Source: Bondarzewia mesenterica
Taxonomy: Eukaryota > Basidiomycota > Agaricomycetes > Russulales > Bondarzewiaceae
NCBI GenBank assembly: GCA_004802705.1
Contig: SGPL01000520.1
Location: 1-23,170 of the forward strand
DNA: 23,170 nt
Direction: 5' to 3'
This document shows, one piece after another, positions 22,985-23,170 of this stretch; the stretch's first letter is position 1; the number at the start of each line of letters is the position of its first letter. A program made the translations under genes and the position numbers. The notes beneath the pieces were generated by a model that ran no database searches, had not been told where the DNA came from, and worked only from the letters and a program-made list of their open reading frames with translations.

Positions 22985-23139
22985 TCAAAACCCATCCACA
23001 TCCATCGGAGACTCATCTTCACTGTCGAGAGCGCCTCAGCACGGCACTGAACTCGCTCACGCGAGCGAGTTTCCAGAGACAACAAAGCGCGAGGAGCCCA
23101 TCACGCTCATTTACGAAAGGCGTTGAACAAAGCGCGAGA
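22985..23139 (-). CDS. Candidate C-terminal exons of a gene entering from the right edge
   Basis: On the minus strand, an acceptor TTATTAG precedes a 25-nt exon (23115-23139, reads SRALFNAF) with a GTAAAT donor. An 80-nt intron (23035-23114) joins in phase to a last exon reading ALDSEDESPMDVDGF and a stop at 22985-22987. The acidic tail ending MDVDG-F is typical of nuclear protein C-termini, but I cannot name the protein. The upstream part lies at or beyond the window edge. Confidence 0.35.
23051..23070. repeat. Near-perfect hairpin, 8-base arms
   Basis: ACTCGCTC and GAGCGAGT flank a 4-base loop. It lies in the proposed 80-nt intron of the right-edge candidate gene. Confidence 0.8.
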
Positions 23140-23170
23140 CTAATAAAGAATCAGCAACTCGGACCCGATC

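Overview
The window looks like nuclear DNA of a filamentous basidiomycete, most likely an Agaricomycete. Its genes are broken by many short GT-AG introns (46-93 nt in most models, one possible 168-nt leader intron). It carries a class I hydrophobin, a remnant of a basidiomycete-type SET-domain gene and a remnant of what I take to be a fungus-specific expanded family. The housekeeping genes are eukaryotic: the splicing helicase Prp16, the Fe-S assembly ATPase Ind1, the INO80 subunit Ies6 and the mitoribosomal protein mL38. There are no operons, bacterial signals, CRISPR arrays or recognisable tRNAs or rRNAs.

Left part (1-8260), gene-dense. Prp16 enters from the left edge and ends at 3821 with 16 exons visible. 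A broken SET-domain gene follows (4067-4546), then a hydrophobin with a good TATA box (5108-5590). Ind1/NUBPL (6037-7350, minus) and Ies6 (7362-8260, plus) form a divergent pair whose proposed start codons are 11 bases apart.

Middle (8261-16678). A decayed copy of a fungal family lies at about 9156-9910. An unrecognised single-exon 569-codon gene (10254-11963) follows, then a gene with a long disordered N-terminus and C-terminal Sel1 repeats (12703-14790). mL38 (15098-16678, minus) is tail-to-tail with the Sel1 gene.

Right part (16679-23170) has no gene I can name. It holds trinucleotide runs, short tandem repeats and inverted repeats. Three minus-strand segments (18070-18477, 22078-22464, 22985-23139) form open, phase-consistent spliced reading frames and may be unrecognised genes.

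Sequence quality matters here. Two Ns sit at 60-61, and the Prp16 coding sequence is exactly one base short of an open frame at one splice junction, so small assembly errors may also affect other models. All gene models are read by eye from splice signals and remembered family patterns; no search was run.
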